Assembly: GCF_022179185.1 (NCBI RefSeq)
Contig: NZ_BPQJ01000017.1
Span: 1-64,000 of the forward strand
Length of the DNA stretch: 64,000 nucleotides
Origin: Methylobacterium frigidaeris
GTDB lineage: Bacteria > Pseudomonadota > Alphaproteobacteria > Rhizobiales > Beijerinckiaceae
Reading direction: 5' to 3'
In this document: positions 51,668-60,156 of the stretch, one piece after another
How the letters are laid out: the number at the start of each line of letters is the position of its first letter
How positions within the stretch are numbered: the first letter of the stretch is position 1
Notes under the pieces: generated by a model
What the model was told of the DNA's origin: nothing
The model's database searches: none
What the model saw: the letters and a program-made list of their open reading frames with translations, nothing else
Position numbers and translations under genes: made by a program

Positions 51668-52690
51668 ATGAAGACCATCGTCGCGGCCCTGGCCTTCGGG
51701 CTCGGTGCCACCCTGCTGGCGGGCGCCGTCCAGGCGCAAGGAACGCTGAACAGCATCAAGCAGAAGGGTTACATCTCCTGCGGCTCGAACCCGGGGCTGG
51801 CCGGCTTCGGCGTGCCGGACGCGCAGGGCCGCTGGACCGGGCTCGACGTCGATTTCTGCCGGGCCCTGTCGGCGGCGATCTTCAACGACGTCACGAAGGT
51901 CCGCTTCATCCCGCTCTCGGCCAAGGACCGCTTCACGGCGCTCCAGTCGGGCGAGGTCGACATCCTGTCGCGCAACACCACCTGGTCGATGTCGCGCGAC
52001 ACCACGCTCGGGCTCGACTTCCCGGCCGTCAACTTCTACGACGGCCAGGGCTTCATGGTGAAGAAGAAGCTCGGCGTCACGTCGGCCAAGCAGCTCGACG
52101 GCGCCTCGGTCTGCACCCAGCAGGGCACCACGACCGAGCTGAACCTGGCCGACTACTTCCGGGCCAACAAGATGAAGTACGAGGTGGTGGCCTTCGCCAG
52201 CGCCGACGAGACCTTCAAGGCCTACGATTCCGGCCGCTGCGACGCCTTCACCACCGATGCCTCGGGCCTCTACGCCGAGCGCCTGCGCGCCTCGGCACCG
52301 GACGACAACATCGTGCTGCCGGAGATCATCTCGAAGGAGCCCCTCGCGCCGGCGGTGCGCCAGGGCGACGCCCAGTGGGCCGACATCGTCCGCTGGACCC
52401 ATTACGCGATGCTGAACGCGGAAGAAGCCGGCATCACGCAAGCCAACGTCGACCAGATGGTGAAGTCGTCCGACAACCCGGACGTGAAGCGCATCCTCGG
52501 CACCGAGGGCAAGTACGGCACGGACCTGGGTCTCACCAACGACTGGGCCTACCGGATCATCAAGCTCGTCGGCAATTACGGCGAGGTGTTCGAGAAGAAC
52601 GTCGGCCAGGGCTCGCCCCTGAAGATCCAGCGCGGCCTCAACGCCCTGTGGTCGAAGGGCGGCCTGCAATACGGCCCGCCGATCCGCTGA
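51668..52690 (+). CDS. aapJ: General L-amino acid ABC transporter substrate-binding protein
   Basis: This 340-residue periplasmic protein has a signal peptide (MKTIVAALAFGLGATLLAGA). The amino acid-binding fold has GYISCGSNPGLAGFGVPDA, WTGLDVDFCRALSAA and ALQSGEVDILSRNTTW. It fits AapJ, the binder of the broad-specificity importer of rhizobia. The ATG at 51668 begins the signal peptide. The order aapJ-aapQ-aapM-aapP follows on the same strand. A strong hairpin separates it from aapQ and may raise its relative mRNA level. Confidence 0.96.
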   Translation: MKTIVAALAFGLGATLLAGAVQAQGTLNSIKQKGYISCGSNPGLAGFGVPDAQGRWTGLDVDFCRALSAAIFNDVTKVRFIPLSAKDRFTALQSGEVDILSRNTTWSMSRDTTLGLDFPAVNFYDGQGFMVKKKLGVTSAKQLDGASVCTQQGTTTELNLADYFRANKMKYEVVAFASADETFKAYDSGRCDAFTTDASGLYAERLRASAPDDNIVLPEIISKEPLAPAVRQGDAQWADIVRWTHYAMLNAEEAGITQANVDQMVKSSDNPDVKRILGTEGKYGTDLGLTNDWAYRIIKLVGNYGEVFEKNVGQGSPLKIQRGLNALWSKGGLQYGPPIR

Positions 52691-52703
52691 CCGCATGACT
52701 GAG

Positions 52704-52728
52704 CGGCGCCCGGGCCTCCCGGGCGCCG
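52704..52728 (+). promoter_or_regulatory. 11-bp hairpin between aapJ and aapQ
   Basis: CGGCGCCCGGG at 52704-52714 and CCCGGGCGCCG at 52718-52728 form a perfect stem with loop CCT, with no T run. It lies in the gap after the binding-protein gene. Hairpins here commonly protect the upstream mRNA and lower expression of the permease genes; this role is inferred. Confidence 0.7.
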
Positions 52729-52762
52729 TCCTCCGGCAACCACAGACGCGAGCACGCCACCC

Positions 52763-53974
52763 TTGCCGACGCAGCTTCCGGCCGATGCGCCGTCCGGTCC
52801 GCCCCGGGTCTCGCCCCTCTACGATCCCCGCATCCGCGGGGCGGCCTACCAGATCCTGCTGCTGCTCGCGGTCGGGGCGGTGGCCTGGATCGCGATCGGC
52901 AACGCCGCCGAGAACCTGCGCAATGCCCGCGTCGCCTCGGGCTTCGGCTTCCTCGGCAACACCGCCGGGTTCGACGTCAACCAGACGGTGATCCCCTTCG
53001 CCGCCGCGACCTCGACCTACGGCACCGCCTTTCTGGTCGGGCTCACCAACACCCTGATGGTGGCGGTGATCGGCATCGTGCTGGCGACGATCCTCGGCTT
53101 CGCGGTCGGCGTGGCGCGGCTGTCGCCGAACTGGATCGTGCGCACACTGGCCACCGTCTACGTCGAGGTCCTGCGCAACATCCCGCTGCTGCTGCAATTG
53201 CTGTTCTGGTACGTCGCGGTCCTGGCGAGCCTGCCTGCTGCCCGCGATTCCTACGCGCTGGGCACCTCGGTCTTCCTCAACCAGCGCGGATTGTACCTGC
53301 CGAAACCCCTGCTCGCGGCGGATGCCTGGGCCCTGCCCGTCGCCCTGGTCATCGGCCTCGTCGGGACCCTCGTGTTCCGGGCCCATGCCAAGCGCGAGCA
53401 GGCGCGGACAGGCCGGCGCCTGCCGGTTCTGGCGGTGGCCTCGGGCCTCATCCTCGGCCTGCCGCTCCTGACCTACGGGGTGCTGGCGCTGCTCGGCATC
53501 GCCCCGGTGGCGCTCGACTTTCCGGTGAAGGGGACCTTCAACCTGCGCGGCGGGATGCAGCTCTATCCCGAATTCGTCGCCCTGGTGGTCGGGCTTACGG
53601 TCTACACCGCCGCCTTCATCGCCGAGGTGGTGCGGGCCGGCATCCAGGCGGTCAACAGGGGCCAGACCGAGGCGGCCCGCGCCTTGGGCCTGCAACCCGG
53701 CCCGACCATGCGGCTGGTGGTGATCCCGCAGGCGATGCGGGTGATCGTGCCGCCGCTGACCAGCCAGTACCTCAACCTGACCAAGAACTCGTCGCTCGCC
53801 GTCGCCATCGGCTACCCGGACCTGGTCCAGGTCTTCATGGGCACGGTCTTGAACCAGACCGGCCAGGCCGTGGAGGTGGTGGCGATCACCATGGCGGTCT
53901 ACCTGACGATCAGCCTCGTCACGGCGAGCGTGATGAACCTCTACAACCGGCGCGTCGCGCTGATCGAGCGGTGA
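52763..53974 (+). CDS. aapQ: General L-amino acid ABC transporter permease AapQ
   Basis: This 403-residue inner-membrane permease belongs to the HisMQ type. Its EAA-loop region contains GQTEAARALGLQPGPTMRLV, followed by LTSQYLNLTKNSSLAVAIG. About eight hydrophobic helices are present, with a long periplasmic region between the early helices, which is characteristic of AapQ. The start is the TTG at 52763. It forms the channel with AapM. It is 72 bp after aapJ and ten bases before aapM. Confidence 0.95.
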   Translation: MPTQLPADAPSGPPRVSPLYDPRIRGAAYQILLLLAVGAVAWIAIGNAAENLRNARVASGFGFLGNTAGFDVNQTVIPFAAATSTYGTAFLVGLTNTLMVAVIGIVLATILGFAVGVARLSPNWIVRTLATVYVEVLRNIPLLLQLLFWYVAVLASLPAARDSYALGTSVFLNQRGLYLPKPLLAADAWALPVALVIGLVGTLVFRAHAKREQARTGRRLPVLAVASGLILGLPLLTYGVLALLGIAPVALDFPVKGTFNLRGGMQLYPEFVALVVGLTVYTAAFIAEVVRAGIQAVNRGQTEAARALGLQPGPTMRLVVIPQAMRVIVPPLTSQYLNLTKNSSLAVAIGYPDLVQVFMGTVLNQTGQAVEVVAITMAVYLTISLVTASVMNLYNRRVALIER

Positions 53975-53984
53975 GACCGACACG

Positions 53985-55142
53985 ATGACCGCCGGCTCCC
54001 AGCCCCTGCCGCTCACCTTCGTCCGCCGCGAGGCGGTGCCCGCCGCCCCGCCCCCCTCCCTGGTGAGCGGGCCGCTCGCCTGGCTGCGCCAGAACCTGTT
54101 CTCCAGCCCGGCCAACGCCGTGATGACCCTGGCGGCGCTCGCGGTCGTCGCCCTCGTGGTGCCGCCGCTGCTTCGCTTCCTCGTCTTCGACGCGGTCTGG
54201 ACCGGCGAGAACCGCGACGCCTGCCGGCCCGAGGTGATCGGCCGCCCGGTCGGGGCCTGCTGGGCCTTCGTGACGAGCAAGATCAACTACTTCATCTACG
54301 GCTCGTACCCGATCGAGGCGCGCTGGCGCCCGAACGTCTTCTTCGCCCTGATGGCGGTCGGCGTCGGGTGGCTGCTGTGGCTCGATGCGCCGAAGCGCGC
54401 GTGGGGGGCGCTCTACTTCTTCGTCGTCTTCCCGGTCGTCTCCTACGGGCTCCTTGCCGGCGTGCCGGCGCTCGGCCTGCCCGCCGTGCCGACGGCCCTG
54501 TGGGGCGGCATGCTGGTGACGCTGATCGTCTCGCTGGTCGGCATCGTCGCCTCGCTGCCGCTCGGCATCCTGCTGGCGCTGGGGCGGCGCTCGCGGCTGC
54601 CGATCGTGCGGCTGTTCTGCGTCATCTTCATCGAGTTCTGGCGCGGCGTGCCGCTGATCACCGTGCTGTTCATGGCCAACGTGATGCTGCCGCTGTTCCT
54701 GCCCGGCGACGTCACGGTCGACCGGCTGGCGCGGCCGCTCGTCGGCATCGCGCTGTTCTCCGCCGCCTACATGGCCGAGGTGGTGCGCGGCGGCCTGCAG
54801 GCGATCCCTCGCGGGCAGACCGAGGGGGCGATGTCGCTCGGCCTGAGCCCGTGGCACCGAATGCGCCTGATCATCCTGCCCCAGGCCCTGCGCATCGTGA
54901 TCCCGGGCATCGTCAACAGCTTCATCGCCCTGTTCAAGGACACCAGCCTCGTCTCGATCGTCGGCATCTTCGACTTCATCCGCACGATCGAATCGGCCCG
55001 GGTCGATCCCGCCTGGGCGGCGCCGACCGTGGTGATGACCGGCTACGCCTTCGCGGCCCTGTTCTACTTCGTCTTCTGCTTCGGCATGTCGCGCTACGCC
55101 CGCTTCGTCGAGCGGCGGCTCGCGGCCGGCCAGACACGGTGA
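53985..55142 (+). CDS. aapM: General L-amino acid ABC transporter permease AapM
   Basis: This 385-residue permease partners AapQ. The EAA-loop region has GQTEGAMSLGLSPWHRMRLI, then IVNSFIALFKDTSLVSIVGI. It has about eight helices and a periplasmic segment with CRPEVIGRPVGACWAFV. The ATG at 53985 follows aapQ by ten bases, and aapP starts eight bases after its stop, so the operon is tight. Confidence 0.95.
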   Translation: MTAGSQPLPLTFVRREAVPAAPPPSLVSGPLAWLRQNLFSSPANAVMTLAALAVVALVVPPLLRFLVFDAVWTGENRDACRPEVIGRPVGACWAFVTSKINYFIYGSYPIEARWRPNVFFALMAVGVGWLLWLDAPKRAWGALYFFVVFPVVSYGLLAGVPALGLPAVPTALWGGMLVTLIVSLVGIVASLPLGILLALGRRSRLPIVRLFCVIFIEFWRGVPLITVLFMANVMLPLFLPGDVTVDRLARPLVGIALFSAAYMAEVVRGGLQAIPRGQTEGAMSLGLSPWHRMRLIILPQALRIVIPGIVNSFIALFKDTSLVSIVGIFDFIRTIESARVDPAWAAPTVVMTGYAFAALFYFVFCFGMSRYARFVERRLAAGQTR

Positions 55143-55150
55143 GATCCCCG

Positions 55151-55969
55151 ATGGCTTCCTCTCCTATCCCGACCCTCCCCGAGACCGATCCGGACCTCGC
55201 CCCCCGCAACACCTCGGCCGCCCGGCTCGCCACCGCGCCGGTCGCGGTGTCGCTGGAGCGGGTCAACAAGTGGTACGGCGCCTTCCACGTCCTGCGCGAC
55301 GTCGACCTCGCCGTGCGCAAGGGCGAGCGGATCGTGATCTGCGGCCCCTCGGGCTCCGGCAAGTCGACCCTGATCCGCTGCATCAACCGCCTGGAGGAGC
55401 ACCAGGCCGGCCGCATCGTCGTCGACGGGATCGAGCTCACCAGCGACCTCAAGCGGATCGACGAGATCCGCCGCGAGGTCGGCATGGTGTTCCAGCACTT
55501 CAACCTGTTCCCGCACCTGACCGTGCTCGAGAACTGCACCCTGGCGCCGATCTGGGTGAAGAAGATGCCGAAGGCCGAGGCCGAGGCGGTCGCCATGAAG
55601 TACCTGACCCGGGTGAAGATCCCGAACCAGGCGCACAAGTATCCGGGCCAGCTCTCGGGCGGCCAGCAGCAGCGCGTCGCGATTGCCCGCTCCTTGTGCA
55701 TGGCGCCCAAGATCATGCTGTTCGACGAGCCGACCTCGGCGCTCGACCCCGAGATGGTCAAGGAGGTGCTCGACACGATGGTGGGCCTCGCCGACGAGGG
55801 CATGACCATGCTCTGCGTCACCCACGAGATGGGCTTCGCCCGCCAGGTCGCCGACCGTGTGATCTTCATGGACGAGGGCCAGATCGTCGAATCGAACACC
55901 CCCGAGGCGTTCTTCCGCGCGCCGGCGCACGAGCGGACCCGGCTCTTCCTGAGCCAGATCCTGCATTGA
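55151..55969 (+). CDS. aapP: General L-amino acid ABC transporter ATP-binding protein
   Basis: This 272-residue ATPase powers the amino acid importer. It has Walker A GPSGSGKST, the Q-loop FQHFNLFPH, the signature LSGGQQQRVAIA, Walker B IMLFDEP and switch His in VTHEMGFARQ. The first 35 residues are a variable extension before the conserved VNKWYG. The ATG at 55151 lies eight bases after aapM. It ends the operon and is followed by a GC-rich hairpin. Confidence 0.96.
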   Translation: MASSPIPTLPETDPDLAPRNTSAARLATAPVAVSLERVNKWYGAFHVLRDVDLAVRKGERIVICGPSGSGKSTLIRCINRLEEHQAGRIVVDGIELTSDLKRIDEIRREVGMVFQHFNLFPHLTVLENCTLAPIWVKKMPKAEAEAVAMKYLTRVKIPNQAHKYPGQLSGGQQQRVAIARSLCMAPKIMLFDEPTSALDPEMVKEVLDTMVGLADEGMTMLCVTHEMGFARQVADRVIFMDEGQIVESNTPEAFFRAPAHERTRLFLSQILH

Positions 55970-55976
55970 GGGCAGC

Positions 55977-55996
55977 GCCCGGCCGAAAGGCCGGGC
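55977..55996 (+). terminator. GNRA-loop hairpin after aapP
   Basis: GCCCGGCC at 55977-55984 and GGCCGGGC at 55989-55996 pair around a GAAA loop, seven bases after the aapP stop and before the convergent sulfurtransferase gene. It lacks a T run. It probably marks the operon end on one or both strands. Confidence 0.65.
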
Positions 55997-56019
55997 GAGG
56001 CCGGTCGACACCGCCGGGT

Positions 56020-56862
56020 CTAACGCCCCGTGACGACCGGCAGGTCCTCCCGGGCGCCCCATTCCGACCACGAGCCGTCGTAGAGGGCGCGGGCCGGCCG
56101 GCCGAGGCTCTCGAGGGCGACGCCCACGATCGCCGCGGTGACGCCGGAGCCGCAGGTGGTGACCACCGGGCGGTCGAGATCGATCCCGGCCCGGGCCACG
56201 GCCTCGCGCAACGCGGCCTCGTCCTTCAGCCGGCCGTTCTCCTGCAAGGCGGCGTAGTGCAGGTTCAGGGCGCCGGGCATGTGGCCGGGTCGTACGCCGG
56301 GGCGCGGCTCGGGCTCCTCGCCGGCGAAGCGGGCGGGGGAGCGGGCATCGACCACCTGGGCCTGGCCCGCGAGGGCCCGCTGCACGTCGCCGACATTCGC
56401 CACCGCCGAGTGGTCGAGGCGGGCGGTGAAGTGGCGCCGGTCGCGCGGGCGCGCCTCGCCCTCCTCGACCGGGTGCCCGCCCGCGACCCAGGCCGGGAAG
56501 CCGCCCTCCAGGATCGCGACGTCGCGGGCGCCGAACGCCTTCAGGGTCCAGCGCACCCGCGGGGCCGAGAACAGGCCCATCCCGTCATAGACCACCACCG
56601 TCATGCCGTCGCCGATGCCCATCTGGCGCATCCGCGAGGCGAAGGCCTCGGGCGAGGGCAGCATGTGGGGCAGGGCGCTCGCCTCGTCGCGCACCGCGTC
56701 GATGTCGAAGCGGATCGCCCCGGGGATGTGCCCCGCCAGGAACTCGGCCTCGGCGTCCCGGCCCATCGCCGGCAGGTACCAGGAGCCGTCGACCACGACG
56801 ATGTCGGGTGCCGCGAGCCGCTCTGCGAGCCAGTCCACCGTGACGAAGGGGCCAGTCGACAT
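56020..56862 (-). CDS. sseA: 3-mercaptopyruvate sulfurtransferase-type rhodanese
   Basis: This 280-residue protein has two rhodanese domains. The N-terminal, inactive one includes FLAGHIPGAIRFDIDAV and the C-terminal one includes VVDARSPARFAGEEPEPRPG. The active-site loop CGSGVTA holds Cys237, and the CG[SG]GVT type favours mercaptopyruvate over thiosulfate as sulfur donor. It acts in the cytoplasm in cysteine breakdown. The ATG at 56862 fits the family start. It is convergent with aapP. Confidence 0.93.
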   Translation of the reverse strand: MSTGPFVTVDWLAERLAAPDIVVVDGSWYLPAMGRDAEAEFLAGHIPGAIRFDIDAVRDEASALPHMLPSPEAFASRMRQMGIGDGMTVVVYDGMGLFSAPRVRWTLKAFGARDVAILEGGFPAWVAGGHPVEEGEARPRDRRHFTARLDHSAVANVGDVQRALAGQAQVVDARSPARFAGEEPEPRPGVRPGHMPGALNLHYAALQENGRLKDEAALREAVARAGIDLDRPVVTTCGSGVTAAIVGVALESLGRPARALYDGSWSEWGAREDLPVVTGR

Positions 56863-57312
56863 GCCTGTATGTCTCCGAGGGGGGCACGATGGCCCGTCGA
56901 GGGCATTGTGCCCGATTTCCGGGCGCCGCCGCCACCCGTCCAGGCGCGAAAGCAGCGATTCCACCTGGGACGCGACGCCGCCGCGCGCCCGGCCGGGATG
57001 CCGTTCCTCAGCGGAGCGGCACGGCTCGACCGGCTGATCGTCTTCTCTTCGCATCGCTTGCGCTGCCCAGCCCGTGGCCACCTCACCGGCCGTTCGCGGC
57101 CTGCGGCATGATGCTTAGCAAATGATGTCGAGGGGGCGGCAGGGCCTGCCTAGAACGAGAGCGTCCATTCCCGGGAGAAGCCGGACCCGATGCTCTGTCG
57201 CGCATCCCGCCCCTGCGACGCCCCTCGCACCACACTTGGCACAGCGCTTGCGAGACCGTCGTCACTGCACCCGCCGTGTCCACTCTCCCTTGCACGGCCG
57301 GGCGTGGTCGAC

Positions 57313-57348
57313 GGGCCAGGCAGTAAGACTCCGAGGGCTGCCTGGCCC
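57313..57348. repeat. 11-bp inverted repeat with a 14-bp loop
   Basis: GGGCCAGGCAG at 57313-57323 and CTGCCTGGCCC at 57338-57348 form a perfect inverted repeat. It lies about 85 bp before a possible small gene at 57434, in a region without other genes, and could be part of a leader or small RNA. Confidence 0.5.
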
Positions 57349-57433
57349 GCCCGTCCGCCGCAGGAACCGAACGGGACTGCGCGCGGCGCATGCGAGCCCA
57401 CGCGTAAGAGAGTGCAGTGACAGGGAGGGGCGA

Positions 57434-57661
57434 ATGAAGGCCACGGCTCGATTCGAATCGCCGATCCGTCCCGACAGGATCGAGGTCTCCTCCTGCGGCT
57501 ACCTTGCCGCGGCCATCCTTTGCGCCGACCTGCGCGCAGCCCGCGCCGCAGCGTCGCGTCCGCTCCCCTCCGCGACGGTGCACCGGCTGGTGCCACGCCG
57601 GGCACGGACGAGGCCGGCGCTGGCGCCAGCCGACGGGATGCGGCGCGCGGCCGAGGGCTGA
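57434..57661 (+). CDS. Possible small protein (75 aa)
   Basis: This 75-residue reading frame begins with an ATG that has GGAGG five bases upstream. The protein is Arg/Ala-rich and basic with no membrane segment (SCGYLAAAILCADLRAARAA near the middle). No family is recognised. The region from 56863 to 57433 upstream has no other supported gene. Support is mainly the ribosome-binding site. Confidence 0.4.
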   Translation: MKATARFESPIRPDRIEVSSCGYLAAAILCADLRAARAAASRPLPSATVHRLVPRRARTRPALAPADGMRRAAEG

Positions 57662-57693
57662 GCGGCAGGAGAAACAGGCCGAGAAAACCGGCC

Positions 57694-57721
57694 AACAAAA
57701 AGGCGGCCCCGAGGGGCCGCC
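57694..57721 (-). terminator. Intrinsic terminator of the DUF1328 gene
   Basis: On the minus strand GGCGGCCCC, a TC loop and GGGGCCGCC form a perfect 9-bp stem followed by TTTTTGTT. It lies about 45 bp after the DUF1328 stop, and this is the clearest intrinsic terminator in the window. Confidence 0.9.
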
Positions 57722-57764
57722 CTGATCCTGGGAGGCGGGCCTCAGGGCCCGCCCGCCGGCTGCG

Positions 57765-57941
57765 TCAGATTCGGGGCGAGCGGCCGCGCATCAGGCCGAA
57801 GATCGCCGAGACGGCGAACAGCACGATCGCGACGAAGAACACGATCTTGGCCGCTTCCATGGCGGTGCCGGCGATGCCGCCGAAGCCCAGCAGAGCCGCG
57901 ACGAGGGCGACGACGAGGAAGGTGATAGCCCAGCCGATCAT
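57765..57941 (-). CDS. DUF1328 small membrane protein
   Basis: This 58-residue protein has two hydrophobic helices (AITFLVVALVAALLGFGGIA, then AKIVFFVAIVLFAVSAIFGL) and ends in MRGRSPRI. It matches the DUF1328/YtjA family of tiny stress-linked membrane proteins with no known activity. The ATG at 57941 has GGGAG upstream. A strong terminator follows. Confidence 0.93.
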   Translation of the reverse strand: MIGWAITFLVVALVAALLGFGGIAGTAMEAAKIVFFVAIVLFAVSAIFGLMRGRSPRI

Positions 57942-58141
57942 TGGTAACTCCCGTATCGAAGGCTGCTGGACTGCTTCGCGGCGGCGTGCAGCGAAGCGTT
58001 GCAGCAAGTTGAACGAGAAACCACCGGACCGGGCGACAGGTTCCGTCGATTTTTTCGGATGAAAGCAGGCGGGCGACCGTGCGAGGGTGATCGCGCTGGC
58101 ATCGACCAGCGCGGCAGCGGTTTCACGATGTGCGGGAGAGG

Positions 58142-58217
58142 TGGCTCCCCGAGCAGGACTCGAACCTGCGACAAGGCGATTAACAGTCGCCTGCTCTACC
58201 AACTGAGCTATCGGGGA
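58142..58217 (-). tRNA. tRNA-Asn (anticodon GTT)
   Basis: On the minus strand the 76 bases, from TCCCCGA to an encoded CCA, fold as a cloverleaf. The acceptor stem pairs with TCGGGGA at the end, the D arm contains AGCTCAGTTGGTAGAGC, and the anticodon loop is CTGTTAA with GTT. The T arm contains GGTTCGAGTCC. The GTT anticodon is a queuosine target, and queF is in this window. Confidence 0.98.
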
Positions 58218-58466
58218 TCGCGGCGGGACCTCTACCCAAGCCGGGCAGGGTGCGCAAGGGGTTTCTGGTTCGTGTGGAGATTTTCGGCAGCCGGCTCATT
58301 TCGCGGCCGCCATCGCCGTTTTGCCGTCGGATCCCTGTTGCGGAGCCGGGCCGGGCTCTGCTAATGACCCCTCGTCCCCGAGTCGTCCGCCCGACGCCGG
58401 GGAGACGGCGCAGACGGTGCTTCGAAGCCCGGTGTGCCCGATCGCCGGCTGCAGGCCGGCCCGGAT

Positions 58467-58540
58467 GGCCTCGTGGCGGAGTGGTTACGCAGAGGACTGC
58501 AAATCCTTGCACCCCGGTTCGATTCCGGGCGAGGCCTCCA
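58467..58540 (+). tRNA. tRNA-Cys (anticodon GCA)
   Basis: The 74 bases from GGCCTCG to CGAGGCC, then T and an encoded CCA, fold as a cloverleaf. The anticodon loop is CTGCAAA with GCA. The T arm contains GGTTCGATTCC. It lies about 250 bp from tRNA-Asn on the opposite strand. Confidence 0.98.
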
Positions 58541-58824
58541 TCTCTTCTCTCCGGCGACCGAACTCATCGAGGCCCTGGTCGCGAGAGCCCCCAATCTTCA
58601 AATCCGTTCATGACAGGGTGCATGCCGGATCGGAGCCTCCGGCACCGGCCCACCGCGCCCGGCGATCGACGCGACCTCATGAACACGGCAGCAGGGTATC
58701 GGGATGGGTGCCCCGCGCGTCGCGGGGCACCGGGATCGCATCGCGATGGGAACCGACGGCCGCGCGGAGCGGCGTCAGAGCCGCCCTCCGATCCGAGGAC
58801 CGTCGATCCCTCCGGACGTCGCGC

Positions 58825-60156
58825 TCACGGCAGTCCGTTGCGCGCCCAGTGGTCGGCGAGCGAGCCGAGATCGATGGCGACGCCGCCGCGGTTCCGGACG
58901 GTCTGGATGTACCGCTTGCCCACGTAACCCGCCGCCACGAGCCAGATCCGGCCTGCCTGGCTCTCGGCACCGAGATGCGCGTCGACCTGTTCGAGGAAGT
59001 GCGGGTACTGGCAGACCGGCTCGTTCGAGCCTTCGCCGCGCGAGAAGTTCCGGCTGTCGCCCGGCACCACGTAGGCGTGATCCACGGTCACGCCCCGGCC
59101 GCGAAGCAGGTCCGCGAGACCTGACTGACTCGTGATGATCCCGAACGGACGCCCGGCCGAGATCAGGTCGCGGTAGAACGGCGTGTCGTTCAGGGTGAGA
59201 TTCATGCTGTTCGAGGTGAACCGCGTGCTGGCCGGCCCCGACATCTTCTCGAGGAACCGGAAGACGTTCACCGAGGACGTGATCCCCCGCGTGCTCAGGA
59301 AACCCTGCTCCTGGTCCAGGCGGGCCTTGGGAGGAATGCCGATGAGGTCGTGGCCGGCGAACCCGGTCTGCAGGTCGATCGAGAAGCGGAAGAAGTCCTC
59401 CGCGTGGATCAGCCGGTCCGTGCCGAACCAGTCGCGCAGGAACTCGATCCGGTGACCGCGATAGAGTGCGGCGTAGCGGCCCTCGTCGTAATCGTTGAAC
59501 GACAGCCACGCGCCTTCGCCGTCGCCCAAGCGCGCGAACGAGAACGGCCGGCCCTGAGCCACCGCTTCGAGGACGTGGCGACGAACGGCGTCGGCCTCCA
59601 GGTAGAGCCCGTCCTCGATGAAGCGGTCGAGGGTGTCGCGGGCGCCCTGCAGCGGATGAGCCTCGCAATAGTCGATGAACTGGCCGATCCGCTCGAAGAG
59701 GTTGCGATGGTCCGGGTTGGTCTCGTGCGAGGTCAGCATCAGCCGGCGCGCCGCGTCCGTCTGCCCGGCGATCGACAAGGCCCGGGCGAGCAGCGAGCGG
59801 TACTCGACGTTCGAGGGCTGGATCTGCAGGGCGCGACGCCCGAACTGAACCGCGCTCGTGAGGTTCCCCATCATCGCGCTGTTCAGCGCGGCCTGGTAGT
59901 AGGCGATGTCGTTCAGCGGATTCTTGGCGCGAACTCTCTCCAGGATCGTCAGGGCCTCGCGGTGGCGCCCCTCGTTCCTGAGATAGATCGAGATGTCGAG
60001 GGCCGGTATCTCGCCGTCGATCTCGACCGCCCGCATGTCCCGATCGAGATTGGCGCGGCCACCGATCCAACTACGGTCCCGGCTCAGAAGATCGGCGAGA
60101 CAGGATGCCCGTTTCTCGTCCGACGCAGCAAACATAGCGCTCACATACCCGTTCAA
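58825..60156 (-). CDS. TPR-containing GT-D-fold glycosyltransferase
   Basis: This 443-residue protein has a TPR region at about residues 53-145 (HREALTILERVRAKNPLND, then SAVQFGRRALQIQPSNVEYR). A C-terminal domain starts with FSFARLGDGEGAWL at 206-218, the DGE-type motif of GT-D glycosyltransferases. YAALYRGHRIEFLRDWFG and ITSQSGLADLLRGRG follow. GT-D enzymes act in the glycosylation of surface proteins or glycans. There is no signal peptide. Neither a cognate adhesin nor further glycan genes are next to it. The first ATG at 60156 is used; internal starts are possible. Confidence 0.8.
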   Translation of the reverse strand: MNGYVSAMFAASDEKRASCLADLLSRDRSWIGGRANLDRDMRAVEIDGEIPALDISIYLRNEGRHREALTILERVRAKNPLNDIAYYQAALNSAMMGNLTSAVQFGRRALQIQPSNVEYRSLLARALSIAGQTDAARRLMLTSHETNPDHRNLFERIGQFIDYCEAHPLQGARDTLDRFIEDGLYLEADAVRRHVLEAVAQGRPFSFARLGDGEGAWLSFNDYDEGRYAALYRGHRIEFLRDWFGTDRLIHAEDFFRFSIDLQTGFAGHDLIGIPPKARLDQEQGFLSTRGITSSVNVFRFLEKMSGPASTRFTSNSMNLTLNDTPFYRDLISAGRPFGIITSQSGLADLLRGRGVTVDHAYVVPGDSRNFSRGEGSNEPVCQYPHFLEQVDAHLGAESQAGRIWLVAAGYVGKRYIQTVRNRGGVAIDLGSLADHWARNGLP

